Assembly: GCF_000960975.1 (NCBI RefSeq)
Contig: NZ_CP010803.1
Location: forward strand, 310,001 to 374,000
Source of the DNA: Martelella endophytica
GTDB taxonomy: Bacteria; Pseudomonadota; Alphaproteobacteria; Rhizobiales; Rhizobiaceae
DNA: 64,000 nucleotides
Direction: 5' to 3'
The translations under genes were made by a program, and so were the position numbers. This document shows, piece by piece, positions 39,787 to 48,852 of this stretch (position 1 is the stretch's first letter; every line of letters begins with the position of its first letter). The notes below the pieces were generated by a model. That model saw only the letters and a program-made list of their open reading frames with translations, did not search any database and was not told the DNA's origin.

Positions 39787-40189
39787 GGTCTTCGGTAAAC
39801 GCCGCGACCGTGACGACGCCATGGGCAATCTGCTCGTCGGGATCGTCCATAATGCGGACATCGTCGACCCGGATCATCACCAGCGCGAAAGGATCGGCGA
39901 GGGTGAGTTCCTGAAGGTGAAGCACCTTCTTCACCGCGCCACAGATCACCTTGTTTCCACGCTTGGAGCCGCCTTCCTTCGTCCAGACATCGATCTGCTG
40001 GTAGTTCTCTTCCGCGTCGAGGCAGGACAGGAACTCCGACAGGTTCTGTGAAGGACCGAACGAAATGTACGGATAGACCGGAGCGGCGGGCGGGTTGTCG
40101 TAGACGCGTGCGCCGACAAGCGCGGATACGGCAGCGTCGGCGATCAAGGCGCTGTAGATGCTGTCCTGAAGCGCGACATCAGCACTCAT
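39779..40189 (-). CDS. DUF3168-family tail completion protein
   Basis: 136 residues. MSADVALQDSIYSALIADAA, ARVYDNPPAAPVYPYISFGP and IDVWTKEGGSKRGNKVICGAV are the family landmarks. It terminates the tail tube at the head side. Start at 40189 is within the overlap with the head-closure gene. Confidence 0.85.
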   Translation of the reverse strand: MSADVALQDSIYSALIADAAVSALVGARVYDNPPAAPVYPYISFGPSQNLSEFLSCLDAEENYQQIDVWTKEGGSKRGNKVICGAVKKVLHLQELTLADPFALVMIRVDDVRIMDDPDEQIAHGVVTVAAFTEDHG

Positions 40190-40533
40190 CCCGCCTTCCC
40201 CCCTTCGATCACGATATAGGTCCACCTGCGATCGGTGATGCTGTCTGCTTCGATTATCGCATACTCGACATTGCGACGGGCATCCCTCAGCCGCCAATCC
40301 GTCGTAACCGCGCGAACGGCGCTGCAGGATCGGACCCTGAGCTTGTAGATCGGTCGCCCTTCCAGGCGTGCCGCTTCAACGACTTCCGAGCCCTTCGAAT
40401 AGATGAACTCCGCCCGGCACGCATACCGCTGGGTGAAGACTGTCGTCGTCACGCCGCCGGCGCCTTGTGTGGAAACGGGTTCCAGGAATGCAACCGCCTC
40501 GATCAGCCGCCGGTTCAAAGCCGCACCCACCAT
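40186..40533 (-). CDS. Head closure / head-tail adaptor protein (SPP1 gp16-like)
   Basis: 115 residues; QGAGGVTTTVFTQRYACRAEF and RPIYKLRVRSCSAVRAVTTDW, with a final I-I-E-G-G-like strand, match the head-closure family. The start at 40533 (MVGAALNRRLIE) overlaps the end of the methyltransferase gene by 19 bp. Confidence 0.75.
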   Translation of the reverse strand: MVGAALNRRLIEAVAFLEPVSTQGAGGVTTTVFTQRYACRAEFIYSKGSEVVEAARLEGRPIYKLRVRSCSAVRAVTTDWRLRDARRNVEYAIIEADSITDRRWTYIVIEGGKAG

Positions 40534-41102
40534 GTGAAATTGGCATCCGTTTCGAGCGTCAGACCGACGACGGAAACCCATTCATCGACAGCATCCGTCA
40601 CACCGAAGCGAAATCGCGGATCGGGGTTCCTGTAGTCATGCCCCCCGAGATAGCCACCCGGCGCGAGCTTCGGCAACCAGGCATCGATGTCAGCCCGCAC
40701 ACCGTCATAGGAATGATCGCCGTCGAGAAACACCAGATCGAGGCTGCCGTCCTCTACATTGGCCTCCATGTCGACAGACCGGCCGTGGAGGATACGGAAC
40801 CGTTCGGCATCAAAGCGTGCAACCGAGGCCAGAGCCTCTTCCATATGCCGCCCGGTCCGCCATGCATCGTGAAACGCATGTTCGTCGCCGGTCGCCTTGT
40901 ACGCTTCGGTCTGCTGTTCGCGCGCCGCCCAGCTGTCGACCATCGTCAGGCGAAGCTGATCGTGGCGATCGAGGAGCCATCCGGAAAGATGGCCACGCAA
41001 CACACCGATCTCCGCGGCACGGCACGGGCCGGATGGCAACCGCTTCATGATCGTTTTGCCACGCTCGGCCACTGCCTTGTTGATCACCATCCGACGTCCC
41101 AT
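40515..41102 (-). CDS. Class I SAM-dependent methyltransferase (Methyltransf_24 type)
   Basis: 195 residues. AAEIGVLRGHLSGWLLDRH is the SAM-binding motif I, LRLTMVDSWAAREQQ carries the acidic residue of motif II, and LDLVFLDGDHSYDGVRADID is the motif IV type with D-G-D-H. Such enzymes often O-methylate sugars. It sits between a glycosyltransferase gene and head-closure gene, so it may modify a glycan on the virion or host. Start at 41102 or 41090; neither has a strong ribosome site. Confidence 0.82.
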   Translation of the reverse strand: MGRRMVINKAVAERGKTIMKRLPSGPCRAAEIGVLRGHLSGWLLDRHDQLRLTMVDSWAAREQQTEAYKATGDEHAFHDAWRTGRHMEEALASVARFDAERFRILHGRSVDMEANVEDGSLDLVFLDGDHSYDGVRADIDAWLPKLAPGGYLGGHDYRNPDPRFRFGVTDAVDEWVSVVGLTLETDANFTWWVRL

Positions 41103-41674
41103 GGTCTCGGTTTTCCGTGAAAGGCGACGATGCTCGCCACCCCGATATTGCCGGTCTCTCTGACATCGGCCTTGTAGCTGACGATGCTTCCGGGCAATTC
41201 GTCCTGAAGTCGAACCGCCCGCCGCAGCCATAACTGCTCGAGGAATGACTGGTCGCCACCGCGCCGGAACCGCCGCATCGCGGAGCGCGGGTCCGAAATC
41301 CAGGCGTTCCATACCGGGCGGCGGTCAGCTTCAGGCAACAGCATCGCAGCCGACTGAAGGCCGTCAGGTCGATAGACATCCCGCATGATCGCAAGACGCC
41401 CGATCGCCATCAGGTCGGCCAGCGGCCCCGTGATCGCCATGTCGAGGTCGAGGTAGAACAACGGGCCGGCGATATCAGGCCGGAACAGCTCCATCTTGGC
41501 CCACCAGCCCGGCCAGTCGAACAGCAAGGGCAGCGTATCGACCCCGTCGATCGCGCAGTCGCTGAGACAGAGGAAATCCGCCTGCGAAAACAGCGAGACC
41601 TGCCGCTGAAGCCTCAGCACATGCTCGGGACCGTATTCGCCCCCGGACCGCAGAACGCAGACGACCCGCGTCAT
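41084..41674 (-). CDS. Putative glycosyltransferase, phage-encoded
   Basis: 196 residues; early VVCVLRSGGEYGPEHVLRL, the acidic motif LFYLDLDMAITGPLADLM (D-L-D, DXD-like), WNAWISDPRSAMRRF and a terminal FHGKPRPWD, all as in glycosyltransferase-A fold enzymes near family GT8. It overlaps the methyltransferase gene and follows the connector by 4-bp overlap. Target glycan unknown. Confidence 0.75.
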   Translation of the reverse strand: MTRVVCVLRSGGEYGPEHVLRLQRQVSLFSQADFLCLSDCAIDGVDTLPLLFDWPGWWAKMELFRPDIAGPLFYLDLDMAITGPLADLMAIGRLAIMRDVYRPDGLQSAAMLLPEADRRPVWNAWISDPRSAMRRFRRGGDQSFLEQLWLRRAVRLQDELPGSIVSYKADVRETGNIGVASIVAFHGKPRPWDVGW

Positions 41675-42240
41675 CGAAGAACCCGGCGCCCCGACATCAT
41701 CCGCCGCATATCCGCCTCGCTCATGATCTCGCCGCCGTCATAGATGCGCTTGACCAGATGCATGATGTTCGTGGCATCGGCCGGGTCCTGCGCGAGCGCC
41801 GGGTCGTCTCCGCTGCCGCTTGCATCCGGAAGGTCGTATCCCCCCGAAAACCGCACGCGCACCGGCCAGTCCCCGTCTCCAAGGTCTGGATAGACAAAGG
41901 CATCGCCAAACCTGATCGAGGCCGTCGTGTCCGCGGGCTCCAGTGACCAGAGATCATCGGAGACGGTATGCTCGACGCCGTCCTCGTCGAAATAGGCGAT
42001 CTCGATGACCGAGCGAACCGGGCCGACATCAAGGAACAGCCTGCGGGCAAAGCAGCCAAAGCACATTTCGAAGTTCCCCGGAACCATGATCCGCCGCGTG
42101 AAGATTTCGTAGCGGCTGGTTTCCGAACGGGTCAGCTTCTCGATACGGTCGTCATCGTCGTCGAAATTGACGACCAGCTCGCGCTTCATCTGATCGAGCG
42201 GAACCGCAAGGCCGGACGGTTGGCCAAGTCTGATCAGCAT
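41671..42240 (-). CDS. Head-tail connector (gp6-like)
   Basis: 189 residues, with VPLDQMKRELVVNFDDDDDR as the first helix, FLDVGPVRSVIEIAYFDEDG in the beta part and KRIYDGGEIMSEADMRRMM near the end. This is the DNA-packaging connector type (HK97 gp6/phiE125 gp8). It follows the capsid region at the expected distance. Confidence 0.8.
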   Translation of the reverse strand: MLIRLGQPSGLAVPLDQMKRELVVNFDDDDDRIEKLTRSETSRYEIFTRRIMVPGNFEMCFGCFARRLFLDVGPVRSVIEIAYFDEDGVEHTVSDDLWSLEPADTTASIRFGDAFVYPDLGDGDWPVRVRFSGGYDLPDASGSGDDPALAQDPADATNIMHLVKRIYDGGEIMSEADMRRMMSGRRVLR

Positions 42241-42842
42241 TCGAGTGCCTCGCGAAAATCCATTTTACGATAGTTCTCAAGCGCTGAAACGGCGCTTGCA
42301 TTGATCACCTTGATGCCCATCGCCGAGATCGGCCCGGCAGCATCGTCGACAACGCGCCGCCAGCGGCTGACATTGCGCTCTGTCGGGTTGTTGAGCCCCT
42401 CGTGCAGGCCGTGCCAGTGAACGCCCTTGTCGATCCGCATGTCGTAACCGACGAGAATGATCTTGGCGGCGCCGAACTGAACCGCGAGGTTGAGGCACTG
42501 AAACCCGCTATTGCCGCCCCAGCCCGTGACGCCCGGACGATTGACGAGGATCCTGTCGTCGTGGCGGGTCACCTCGATGCGATGCACACCCCAGTCTTTC
42601 CGGGTCAGCGCACGATCGGCGGTGAGCTTCAGCCCCGAGAACGCGGGAACGCCGCGATATTTTTGCCACCAGGCGCAGTCGCAGGCATAGAGAATGTCTG
42701 CCCATGGCGCCAGTTGCCAGCCATTGTTGATGGCTATGACCCGGCAGCGGCCCCGCGCTTCCTCGATCGGCGCTTCTCGGGCGCTGGGTCCGCCTGCAAT
42801 GATGCAGACTGTTTCGCCTTCCCAGTCTGGCCACCAGCGGGG
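42234..42842 (-). CDS. Conserved phage protein with unresolved start codon
   Basis: The only canonical start in this frame is the GTG at 42587, giving 117 residues, yet clearly coding sequence continues upstream in frame: from about 42842 it reads PRWWPDWEGETVCIIAGGPS, then AINNGWQLAPWADILYACD. No ATG, GTG or TTG occurs there. Either an unusual start codon, a frameshift from the overlapping gene at 42734-43021, or a lost start codon is needed. The product (IIAGGPS loop; GVHWHGLHEGLNNP) looks like nucleotide-sugar or glycan enzymes of unknown type near the glycosyltransferase gene. Confidence 0.6.
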   Translation of the reverse strand, partial: PRWWPDWEGETVCIIAGGPSAREAPIEEARGRCRVIAINNGWQLAPWADILYACDCAWWQKYRGVPAFSGLKLTADRALTRKDWGVHRIEVTRHDDRILVNRPGVTGWGGNSGFQCLNLAVQFGAAKIILVGYDMRIDKGVHWHGLHEGLNNPTERNVSRWRRVVDDAAGPISAMGIKVINASAVSALENYRKMDFREALEC

Positions 42843-43021
42843 ATATCCCGGCCTGACTGGCGAGGGTTTTCGGTTGCCGTTCCGGCCGCCTCCGTGACGT
42901 AGGGGACAGCAAGGCCTTTGCGGATGAGGCGTTCGGCGAGATGGTCCTCTACTTCGGCGATACGACCTCGCCGCAACGAACCATAATCACCGGTCACGCT
43001 CTTGAGCGGTCTGATGCGCAT
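42734..43021 (-). CDS. Small head-region protein
   Basis: 95 residues. MRIRPLKSVTGDYGSLRRGR and AEVEDHLAERLIRKGLAVPY form the conserved part; the rest is an A/K/R/S-rich tail ending RSRKRGAAAGS. This small protein is usual after the capsid gene in HK97-like Rhizobiales phages. Function unknown. Its 3' part overlaps the start region of the next gene in another frame. Confidence 0.7.
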   Translation of the reverse strand: MRIRPLKSVTGDYGSLRRGRIAEVEDHLAERLIRKGLAVPYVTEAAGTATENPRQSGRDIPAGGQTGKAKQSASLQADPAPEKRRSRKRGAAAGS

Positions 43022-43084
43022 ATCGTTCTCCGGAGGGAGAACCGGGCGACCAATGCCGCCCGGTTCGGTGAAAGATAGCCGGGA

Positions 43085-44407
43085 TTAGCCGGAGACGTTG
43101 CCGAAGTCGCCGTTGACCAGCGCGGCCGGGCGCTTGACCGCGAGCGCCAGACGCTCTTCGGCGCGAACCGTGATCATGTTCTTGACGAAGTTGTCACGGT
43201 CTTCCGAGGAAGCGACGACCTCCGGATCCATGCGATCATAGATGGTCGCGGCCATCTTGAAGGCACCAACCAGGAACTCATCCTGATCCATCGCCTGTGT
43301 CTCGACCACCGGGCGGCCCCAGAGCTGCGGGCCGGCGAGCTGCATCACGTTGGCGAAGATATAGCGGAATTCGCCGTCCTTCGTCAGTTCGATGCGAGCC
43401 CAGTCAGTCGGGTGCAGCACCATGCCATCGGCCGGGTACTCAGACAGCGACGCCTGCAGAAGTGCGAGCCGCAACGTGTCGATCATCGTCTCGCCAGTCA
43501 CGGCAAAGGCAGCGGAATAATCGGTCGCGTTCGGGATCAGGCCGTGCAGGTTCTGCCCGGTTCCGTCACCCTTGAGCAACTGACCCTCTTCCGCCAGCAT
43601 CAGGCCGTAGCGCAGCTCGCCATCGATTTCCGTCTGCAGCTGTCCGGCGTCTTCCATGGCTTGCCGGGAAACGTGTACCCAGTGCGCGATTGTCCGCACA
43701 TTCGCCGTTTCCTGCTCCCAGGCATAGGTCGATTCCGGCTTCATCGCGCCTTCGCTGACCGGGCCGGCATTGTTGGTCCGGGTCACCTGCCGCGCATACT
43801 CGATCGAATTGGAGCCGGTCGAGCCCTGCATGAGAAGGCTGCGGATGGTCATCTGACGTTTCGGCATACCGACGATCTCGGTCTCGCGATCCGACCAGAT
43901 CAGCCCACCGGCGCCCGGCGATACAGAGGTGATCGCCTGCTTGACCGGCAGCGCGAGGCGCGCCGTCCCCTTGCTGCCATTGGCGGCAAAGGCGCGGATA
44001 ACCTCGTTCTCGGCAACCAGCTGGCCGAACGACTTGACATCCCCGCCGCCGCCACGGCCGCGCTGCGCGACCTGCTGTTCAAGATCGGAATTCCGGGTTT
44101 CGACCTTTTCGAGCCGGTTCGCGATCTTTTCCAGGCTGTCGCCCAGCGTCTTCTGAGCCGTCAGAAGAGCGTCGGCGTTCTTCTTCAGCTCGGTCGTGGT
44201 GGCGCCGGTGTCCTTCGACTGTTTCAGCGCCTCCTCGGCGGTTTTCTTGACGTCGCTCTCGACGCGCTGAAGAACCTCCTTGGTTTCCTTCATCAGCGCT
44301 TCAAGGTCGCCCGGATTGGTTTCGTTGCGAACCGTGCCGATAACGGCCGCGGGACGCTGCGCCATCAGGGCGGCAAGCGCAATGCTTGGCATAAGCATCT
44401 TGGTCAT
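43085..44407 (-). CDS. Major capsid protein, HK97 fold
   Basis: 440 residues. The first about 125 residues form a coiled-coil delta domain (LEALMKETKEVLQRVESDVK), presumably removed by the protease. The mature part has RQMTIRSLLMQGSTGSNS, WEQETANVRTIAHWVHVSRQ, ELRYGLMLAEEGQLLKGDGT and LVGAFKMAATIYDRMDPEV, all HK97-type capsid landmarks. Overlaps the protease gene by 4 bp. Confidence 0.93.
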   Translation of the reverse strand: MTKMLMPSIALAALMAQRPAAVIGTVRNETNPGDLEALMKETKEVLQRVESDVKKTAEEALKQSKDTGATTTELKKNADALLTAQKTLGDSLEKIANRLEKVETRNSDLEQQVAQRGRGGGGDVKSFGQLVAENEVIRAFAANGSKGTARLALPVKQAITSVSPGAGGLIWSDRETEIVGMPKRQMTIRSLLMQGSTGSNSIEYARQVTRTNNAGPVSEGAMKPESTYAWEQETANVRTIAHWVHVSRQAMEDAGQLQTEIDGELRYGLMLAEEGQLLKGDGTGQNLHGLIPNATDYSAAFAVTGETMIDTLRLALLQASLSEYPADGMVLHPTDWARIELTKDGEFRYIFANVMQLAGPQLWGRPVVETQAMDQDEFLVGAFKMAATIYDRMDPEVVASSEDRDNFVKNMITVRAEERLALAVKRPAALVNGDFGNVSG

Positions 44408-45267
44408 GCCTGATCTCCTGTCATGGATTTCATTTTGCGGATGAGGTCCTCGACCTCGGTGATGACGGCAGCGTCCGGCTTGCCGTGACGGGCAGCGTCT
44501 CGCGTGCCCCCTTTGATGCCGGCGAGAAGTTCGCGGGCCTCAGAGCGTGAAATCCCGGCGCGAGCTGCGACGAGATCGAATTTGCGTTCCGCCGGCATCT
44601 CTCGGCCGGTCTGATTTCTGGCGCCCTCCGAAACGGCGTCGGAGGGCAGCAGGCTGTCCGCGAACTTCTGGTCGACGGCCGAAGCGCCGCTGATCCAGGT
44701 CTCGCGGTCGAGCATCGCGCCGAGCTTGTCGGCTGCAATGCCCGTGCGGGCGGCGTATATGTCGACGGCAGCGCCGTCGAAGGGCTCCAGCCAGTCGGCG
44801 ACATCGCGAAGCGCGTGGCGGTCGCCGGCGGCAACGACCCATGTATTGTGGATCATCAGGAAACCGGCGCGCGCGATCTGAACCTCGTCGCCCGCCATGG
44901 CGATGACCGAAGCCGCCGAGGCCGCAATTCCGAGGATTTTGACCGTCACCTTCGCCGGGTGTTCCCGGAGCTTGTTGTAGATCGCCAGACCTTCGAAATA
45001 GTCCCCGCCCGGACTGTTGATGCTGACGGTCACGTCACGCTTTCCGATGTTCCTGAGGGCGGCATCGATCCGCTTCGACGTGACGCCCTCACCCCAGTAA
45101 TCCTGCCCGATCACATCGAGAATGGAGATCGTCGCGTCTTCGTCGGCCTGGTCTTCAGTTGCGGCATGAACGTCCGGGTTCCAGCGCTGAATGGCCTTGG
45201 CGGAGACATCCGACCGGACGCCCGGCCGAACATTGACGACGGCGGATGGCAGGTTACGAATTGTCAT
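44404..45267 (-). CDS. Head maturation protease, ClpP-related
   Basis: 287 residues. The ClpP fold is seen in VTVSINSPGGDYFEGLAIYN (oxyanion region), the nucleophile serine in GIAASAASVIAMAGDEV and the histidine in GFLMIHNTWVVA, the HK97-type prohead protease order. The C-terminal K/R-rich part may bind scaffolding. Start at 45267 (MTIRNLPSA) overlaps the portal gene by 14 bp. Confidence 0.92.
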   Translation of the reverse strand: MTIRNLPSAVVNVRPGVRSDVSAKAIQRWNPDVHAATEDQADEDATISILDVIGQDYWGEGVTSKRIDAALRNIGKRDVTVSINSPGGDYFEGLAIYNKLREHPAKVTVKILGIAASAASVIAMAGDEVQIARAGFLMIHNTWVVAAGDRHALRDVADWLEPFDGAAVDIYAARTGIAADKLGAMLDRETWISGASAVDQKFADSLLPSDAVSEGARNQTGREMPAERKFDLVAARAGISRSEARELLAGIKGGTRDAARHGKPDAAVITEVEDLIRKMKSMTGDQA

Positions 45268-46591
45268 GTCTGGTTCCTTCGTTTTCGACGCCGAGGAAGG
45301 TCCGCAGCGCGGCACGCAACTGGCTGCCTTCTTTCGTGGCACCCAGCTGGTCGAGCGGCGCCAGGTTCGTCTGCGCGGTCAGCTGATCCGTACCGTCCTT
45401 GAACGGAAGGTTGAGTTTCGAGCGACCTTCCCCGCGGGTCATGAGACCGTTTTGCACCATCGCCGACAGGAATGCGGACTTGGCGGCAGAATCCATCTGC
45501 AGCATCGCCTCGCGGTTGAATTCCGCGTAGCGCTTCCGCGAGCTGTAGGGGCGGATCAGCTGCTTGCGGATGCGCGCTTCGATCCTGTTGCAGATCGGGT
45601 CGATCCCGAGCGTCTTCCACGACAACAGGATTTGCTCGACACCCGATCCCCACATTGTCTGGCCGTCTGCGGCGTGCCCGATGATGATTGGCGGCATACC
45701 CCACCAGCGGCAGATGTCCTCGACGTCGAAGCGCCGCGTTTCCAGCATCTGCGCGTCTTCCGGATTGAGCGTTACGCCCTGCCACTTGACCCCGGCCTCC
45801 AGAATGCCGACCGAACCGGTCTTGCCCGAACCCGTCATCGGATCGACAAGAGCCTTGCGCGCCTGTACGCGCTGCTCCGGCGTCAGAAGCTGATCGAACA
45901 AAAAGAAGCCCGACGGCTTCATGCCATTGGCAAAGACGCTGGCGGCGGCCTCTTCAGCTGCCATTGCCGCGCCGAGTGAATTGACACCGGCGGCGATCGG
46001 CGAAAGGCCAGCGTCGCGGTTGCGGAGCGATTGCCCGAAACCCTTGAGGTGAAACACCTTGTCGCGTGGCAGCTCTTCAGTTCTGCCGCGATCCGTCACG
46101 CGGTATACCAGCGTCCCGTCCGGCTTGCGTTCCGGTATGCAGCTCATGCCTTCCGACTGAAGCGGATCGAGAGCGCGAAGCTTCCCGTTGATCTCCATCC
46201 GCTCGGCATAGGCGTTTCCCGTCGTCACCAGCCATGCGACCATGCCCTCCCAGAATTCGAGCGGTGTCTGATCGGCATTGGGGCTGTCTGTCAGCACCTC
46301 GGAGACAGGGTCATCGTCGATCCGCACCCTGTCGTCGTCGGCAGCGCGCTCGTATACGGCGAGAGGCAGAGAAGACACGGCCTGCGCCGTCGTCTTGATG
46401 CACGCCCATGCGGCTGACAACTGCAGCGCGCTGTCGATCGTCACGACCTTCCCGGATGACGACGTGCGCCCGGCGAAGCGCGACCAGCCCGCGCCATCGC
46501 TCAGGCGCAGGCGCCGGTCCTTCGCGACCTCATCGGAAACCGCATTGAAGACCTTGAACGGGGCGGCGGCCGCCCTGACAAACCAGTTCAT
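45254..46591 (-). CDS. Phage portal protein, HK97 family
   Basis: 445 residues. MNWFVRAAAAPFKVFNAVSD start, SAAWACIKTTAQAVSSLPL, EFWEGMVAWLVTTGNAYAER, VFHLKGFGQSLRNRDAGLSP and DICRWWGMPPIIIGHA are portal landmarks. It forms the DNA channel and the docking ring for terminase. The start abuts the terminase stop by 1 bp. Confidence 0.93.
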   Translation of the reverse strand: MNWFVRAAAAPFKVFNAVSDEVAKDRRLRLSDGAGWSRFAGRTSSSGKVVTIDSALQLSAAWACIKTTAQAVSSLPLAVYERAADDDRVRIDDDPVSEVLTDSPNADQTPLEFWEGMVAWLVTTGNAYAERMEINGKLRALDPLQSEGMSCIPERKPDGTLVYRVTDRGRTEELPRDKVFHLKGFGQSLRNRDAGLSPIAAGVNSLGAAMAAEEAAASVFANGMKPSGFFLFDQLLTPEQRVQARKALVDPMTGSGKTGSVGILEAGVKWQGVTLNPEDAQMLETRRFDVEDICRWWGMPPIIIGHAADGQTMWGSGVEQILLSWKTLGIDPICNRIEARIRKQLIRPYSSRKRYAEFNREAMLQMDSAAKSAFLSAMVQNGLMTRGEGRSKLNLPFKDGTDQLTAQTNLAPLDQLGATKEGSQLRAALRTFLGVENEGTRHDNS

Positions 46592-48327
46592 CAGCCGGCC
46601 ACCATGATCGGGTCGGCCAGAAACTCGCCAATATCCATCCTGTTGGCCTGCGGGTTGAGGAACATCAGCATGGCGGCATCGAAGAGCGCCATCAGCGGAT
46701 CAATCTTTGCCGCGCCGGAAACCTGTTTGGTGACCACGTAATTGCTACCTTTCAGTTCCTGCTTGGCGTTGCCTGCGGCCCAGTTCATCGAGGCCTGACC
46801 GCCATGCAGAAAGCGGCGATCTTCGAGTTTGAGCGGGACCGACGAAATCGCTGTCTGAAGCTTCCAGCCCTGCGTGACCGCCTGAACCAGAGGAGGCTCC
46901 AGCTTCTCCGCTTCAAGAGCGTCGATCAGGAGCGCGACACCGGCACTGTCGAGGCCGATGCCGGCCGTCTCCGGCAAAAGCCCGCTGTCATACACCTTGC
47001 GACAGACTGCGGCGGCAAGCGCGGCCTGCTCCTCGCTGTTGCGGGCGACCGTCAGTTCGCCGGCCTCTTCGAAGGCGCGAAGCTTGTGGGCGATCCCCTT
47101 GCGAACCTCGTAGACCTTCGGCCTGATCCAGATATGCCCCCAGCCGAGCCAGACCTTCGTGGTCTGTTCGCGTCCGATGACATACAACGCGGCGAGGTCG
47201 TCGGCGCCGCCCCAGTCGATACCGATCGTGCAGACCTCCGAACGCTCCAGAAGGGCGTCGAGGCTGTCCAGCGTCTCGTCGATGCAATTGCCCCACTCGG
47301 CCGCACCCGACCAGCTGTCACCGGCAAGGCCGACGCCGATCTCGATGTTGAGATGCTGGCTCGACCAGATTTGCTCGGTTTCCTTGCTGACCCGCCCGTT
47401 GTTCTCGTAGTCGTCCTCAAGCGCGATCGCGTCGATTGAACGCCCGATATTCGGCAGCACCAGATGCCAGTTTTCGCGGTTGCGCCAGAACGCCTCGTCG
47501 AGCTGCTTCTCCTTCGGAAACTCGTAGAGCACCGGCAGCATGATCGGCGACGAGCCGCCCTTGCCGTCCCGGATCGCCCGGGCCTTGTCCAGCTCGGTTT
47601 TCCAGATGCCGGCAGGCTCCTCGTCCGACTGGGTCGTGATCATCAGGACCTGGCCGCGCTGCATCGTGATGCCGCCGCCTCTGATCTGCTGCATCACCCG
47701 CGAGGCCTTGGCCTTCTTGCCCAGTTCATGCAGCTCGTCGATGATCGTCAGGATCGGGATTTCCCCGGTCACGATCGACGTGTCGAAGGTCTTGACGTTG
47801 AGGTCCGTCCCCGTCTTGCGACGCGTGATGAACTTCTGATGATCGGTCACCTTGAAGATATCCGACAGCTTCTCGTCGAGCTTGATCATCCCCTGCGCCT
47901 GCTCGAAGCAACGTTCGGAAATGTTCTGACTCGGCGCCACGATCAGCATCTGACGGTTCGGCGCGTCCTCCATGAACAGCGCCGTCAGGCCGAGGGCTGC
48001 GACATAGGTCGTCTTCGAGTTCTTCTTGGGAACCATGCAAAGCAGTTCCCAGACCAGTCGACGCTTCGTCACGGGATCCTGACTGGCGAGAAACGCCACC
48101 AGAATGTCACGGAACCAGTCGCCGCATGCTTCCGACAAGGGCGGGTTTCCGGGAACGTCCGGAAGCTTCAGCCTGTTGAAGAACGCCAGCGCCCGCGCCG
48201 CCCGCTTCTCGTCGAGCGGGATTTCAGGGATCGGCGTTTCACCGGCCTGCAGCTTCTCCCACCAGTCCGGGCAGGCGAAGCGCGGCAGATCGTCAGTGAT
48301 GTGCGTTATGGCTGGCTTCACGTTCAA
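46591..48327 (-). CDS. Terminase large subunit
   Basis: 578 residues; ATP-driven packaging motor and nuclease. The ATPase site is VPKKNSKTTYVAALGLTAL (Walker A) and ILTIIDELHELGK (Walker B plus catalytic E); the nuclease domain carries IGIDWGGADDLAALYVIG with its acidic cluster, and later AGIGLDSAGVALLIDAL. The start is a TTG at 48327; a GTG two codons downstream is possible. Overlaps the small terminase. Confidence 0.94.
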   Translation of the reverse strand: MNVKPAITHITDDLPRFACPDWWEKLQAGETPIPEIPLDEKRAARALAFFNRLKLPDVPGNPPLSEACGDWFRDILVAFLASQDPVTKRRLVWELLCMVPKKNSKTTYVAALGLTALFMEDAPNRQMLIVAPSQNISERCFEQAQGMIKLDEKLSDIFKVTDHQKFITRRKTGTDLNVKTFDTSIVTGEIPILTIIDELHELGKKAKASRVMQQIRGGGITMQRGQVLMITTQSDEEPAGIWKTELDKARAIRDGKGGSSPIMLPVLYEFPKEKQLDEAFWRNRENWHLVLPNIGRSIDAIALEDDYENNGRVSKETEQIWSSQHLNIEIGVGLAGDSWSGAAEWGNCIDETLDSLDALLERSEVCTIGIDWGGADDLAALYVIGREQTTKVWLGWGHIWIRPKVYEVRKGIAHKLRAFEEAGELTVARNSEEQAALAAAVCRKVYDSGLLPETAGIGLDSAGVALLIDALEAEKLEPPLVQAVTQGWKLQTAISSVPLKLEDRRFLHGGQASMNWAAGNAKQELKGSNYVVTKQVSGAAKIDPLMALFDAAMLMFLNPQANRMDIGEFLADPIMVAG

Positions 48328-48775
48328 GCTCCGCCATCAGGTCGGCGTCCGCATCGAGCGCCCGCAGATCGTCCATCTTCTTCTTGCCGATCCGTTCCGG
48401 CTTCTCGACGGCCGCGTCCGGAGAATTCTCGAACAGCCGCTCGGCTTCCATCCGGTCATTGCGATCGAGAAGCTTGCCGAATTCCCGCAGCGCCCCGACA
48501 TTGCCGCCCTCGGCCATGTCCCAGGCGATCTCAAGTCGGCGAGCCTCCAGCATGTCGCGCGCCGCTTCCCGCTCGGCCAGCTCATAAAAATAATACTTGT
48601 GCAGCGTCGGAAGCGTGATCTGCAGGGTGGAAGCAATCCGCTGATTTCCCCACCCAAGGGCCACTAACATACTGACACGCTTACGTGTTTTCGCAGTGGC
48701 CTCATGCTTTGGCCGCCCACGCCGACGCGGCTTTTCGACAAACGGGTTGCCGAAGAGGTCAAAATTCACGGTCAC
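48293..48775 (-). CDS. Terminase small subunit
   Basis: 160 residues from the GTG at 48775 (reads VTVNFDLFG). RRGRPKHEATAKTRKRVSML followed by ALGWGNQRIASTLQITLPTL is a helix-turn-helix, and LGWGNQRIASTL is a typical small-terminase motif; EREAARDMLEARRLEIAWDM is a helical assembly region. The open frame continues to 48844, but the extra residues look non-coding. Start position is uncertain. Confidence 0.78.
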   Translation of the reverse strand: MTVNFDLFGNPFVEKPRRRGRPKHEATAKTRKRVSMLVALGWGNQRIASTLQITLPTLHKYYFYELAEREAARDMLEARRLEIAWDMAEGGNVGALREFGKLLDRNDRMEAERLFENSPDAAVEKPERIGKKKMDDLRALDADADLMAELEREASHNAHH

Positions 48776-48852
48776 AGCAAAAAAAATCCCTGAATGTGGG
48801 GGGCGCGGGTCTGGGCTGTCGACGCCCATGGACTTTTGACCCACCCTCCCCC

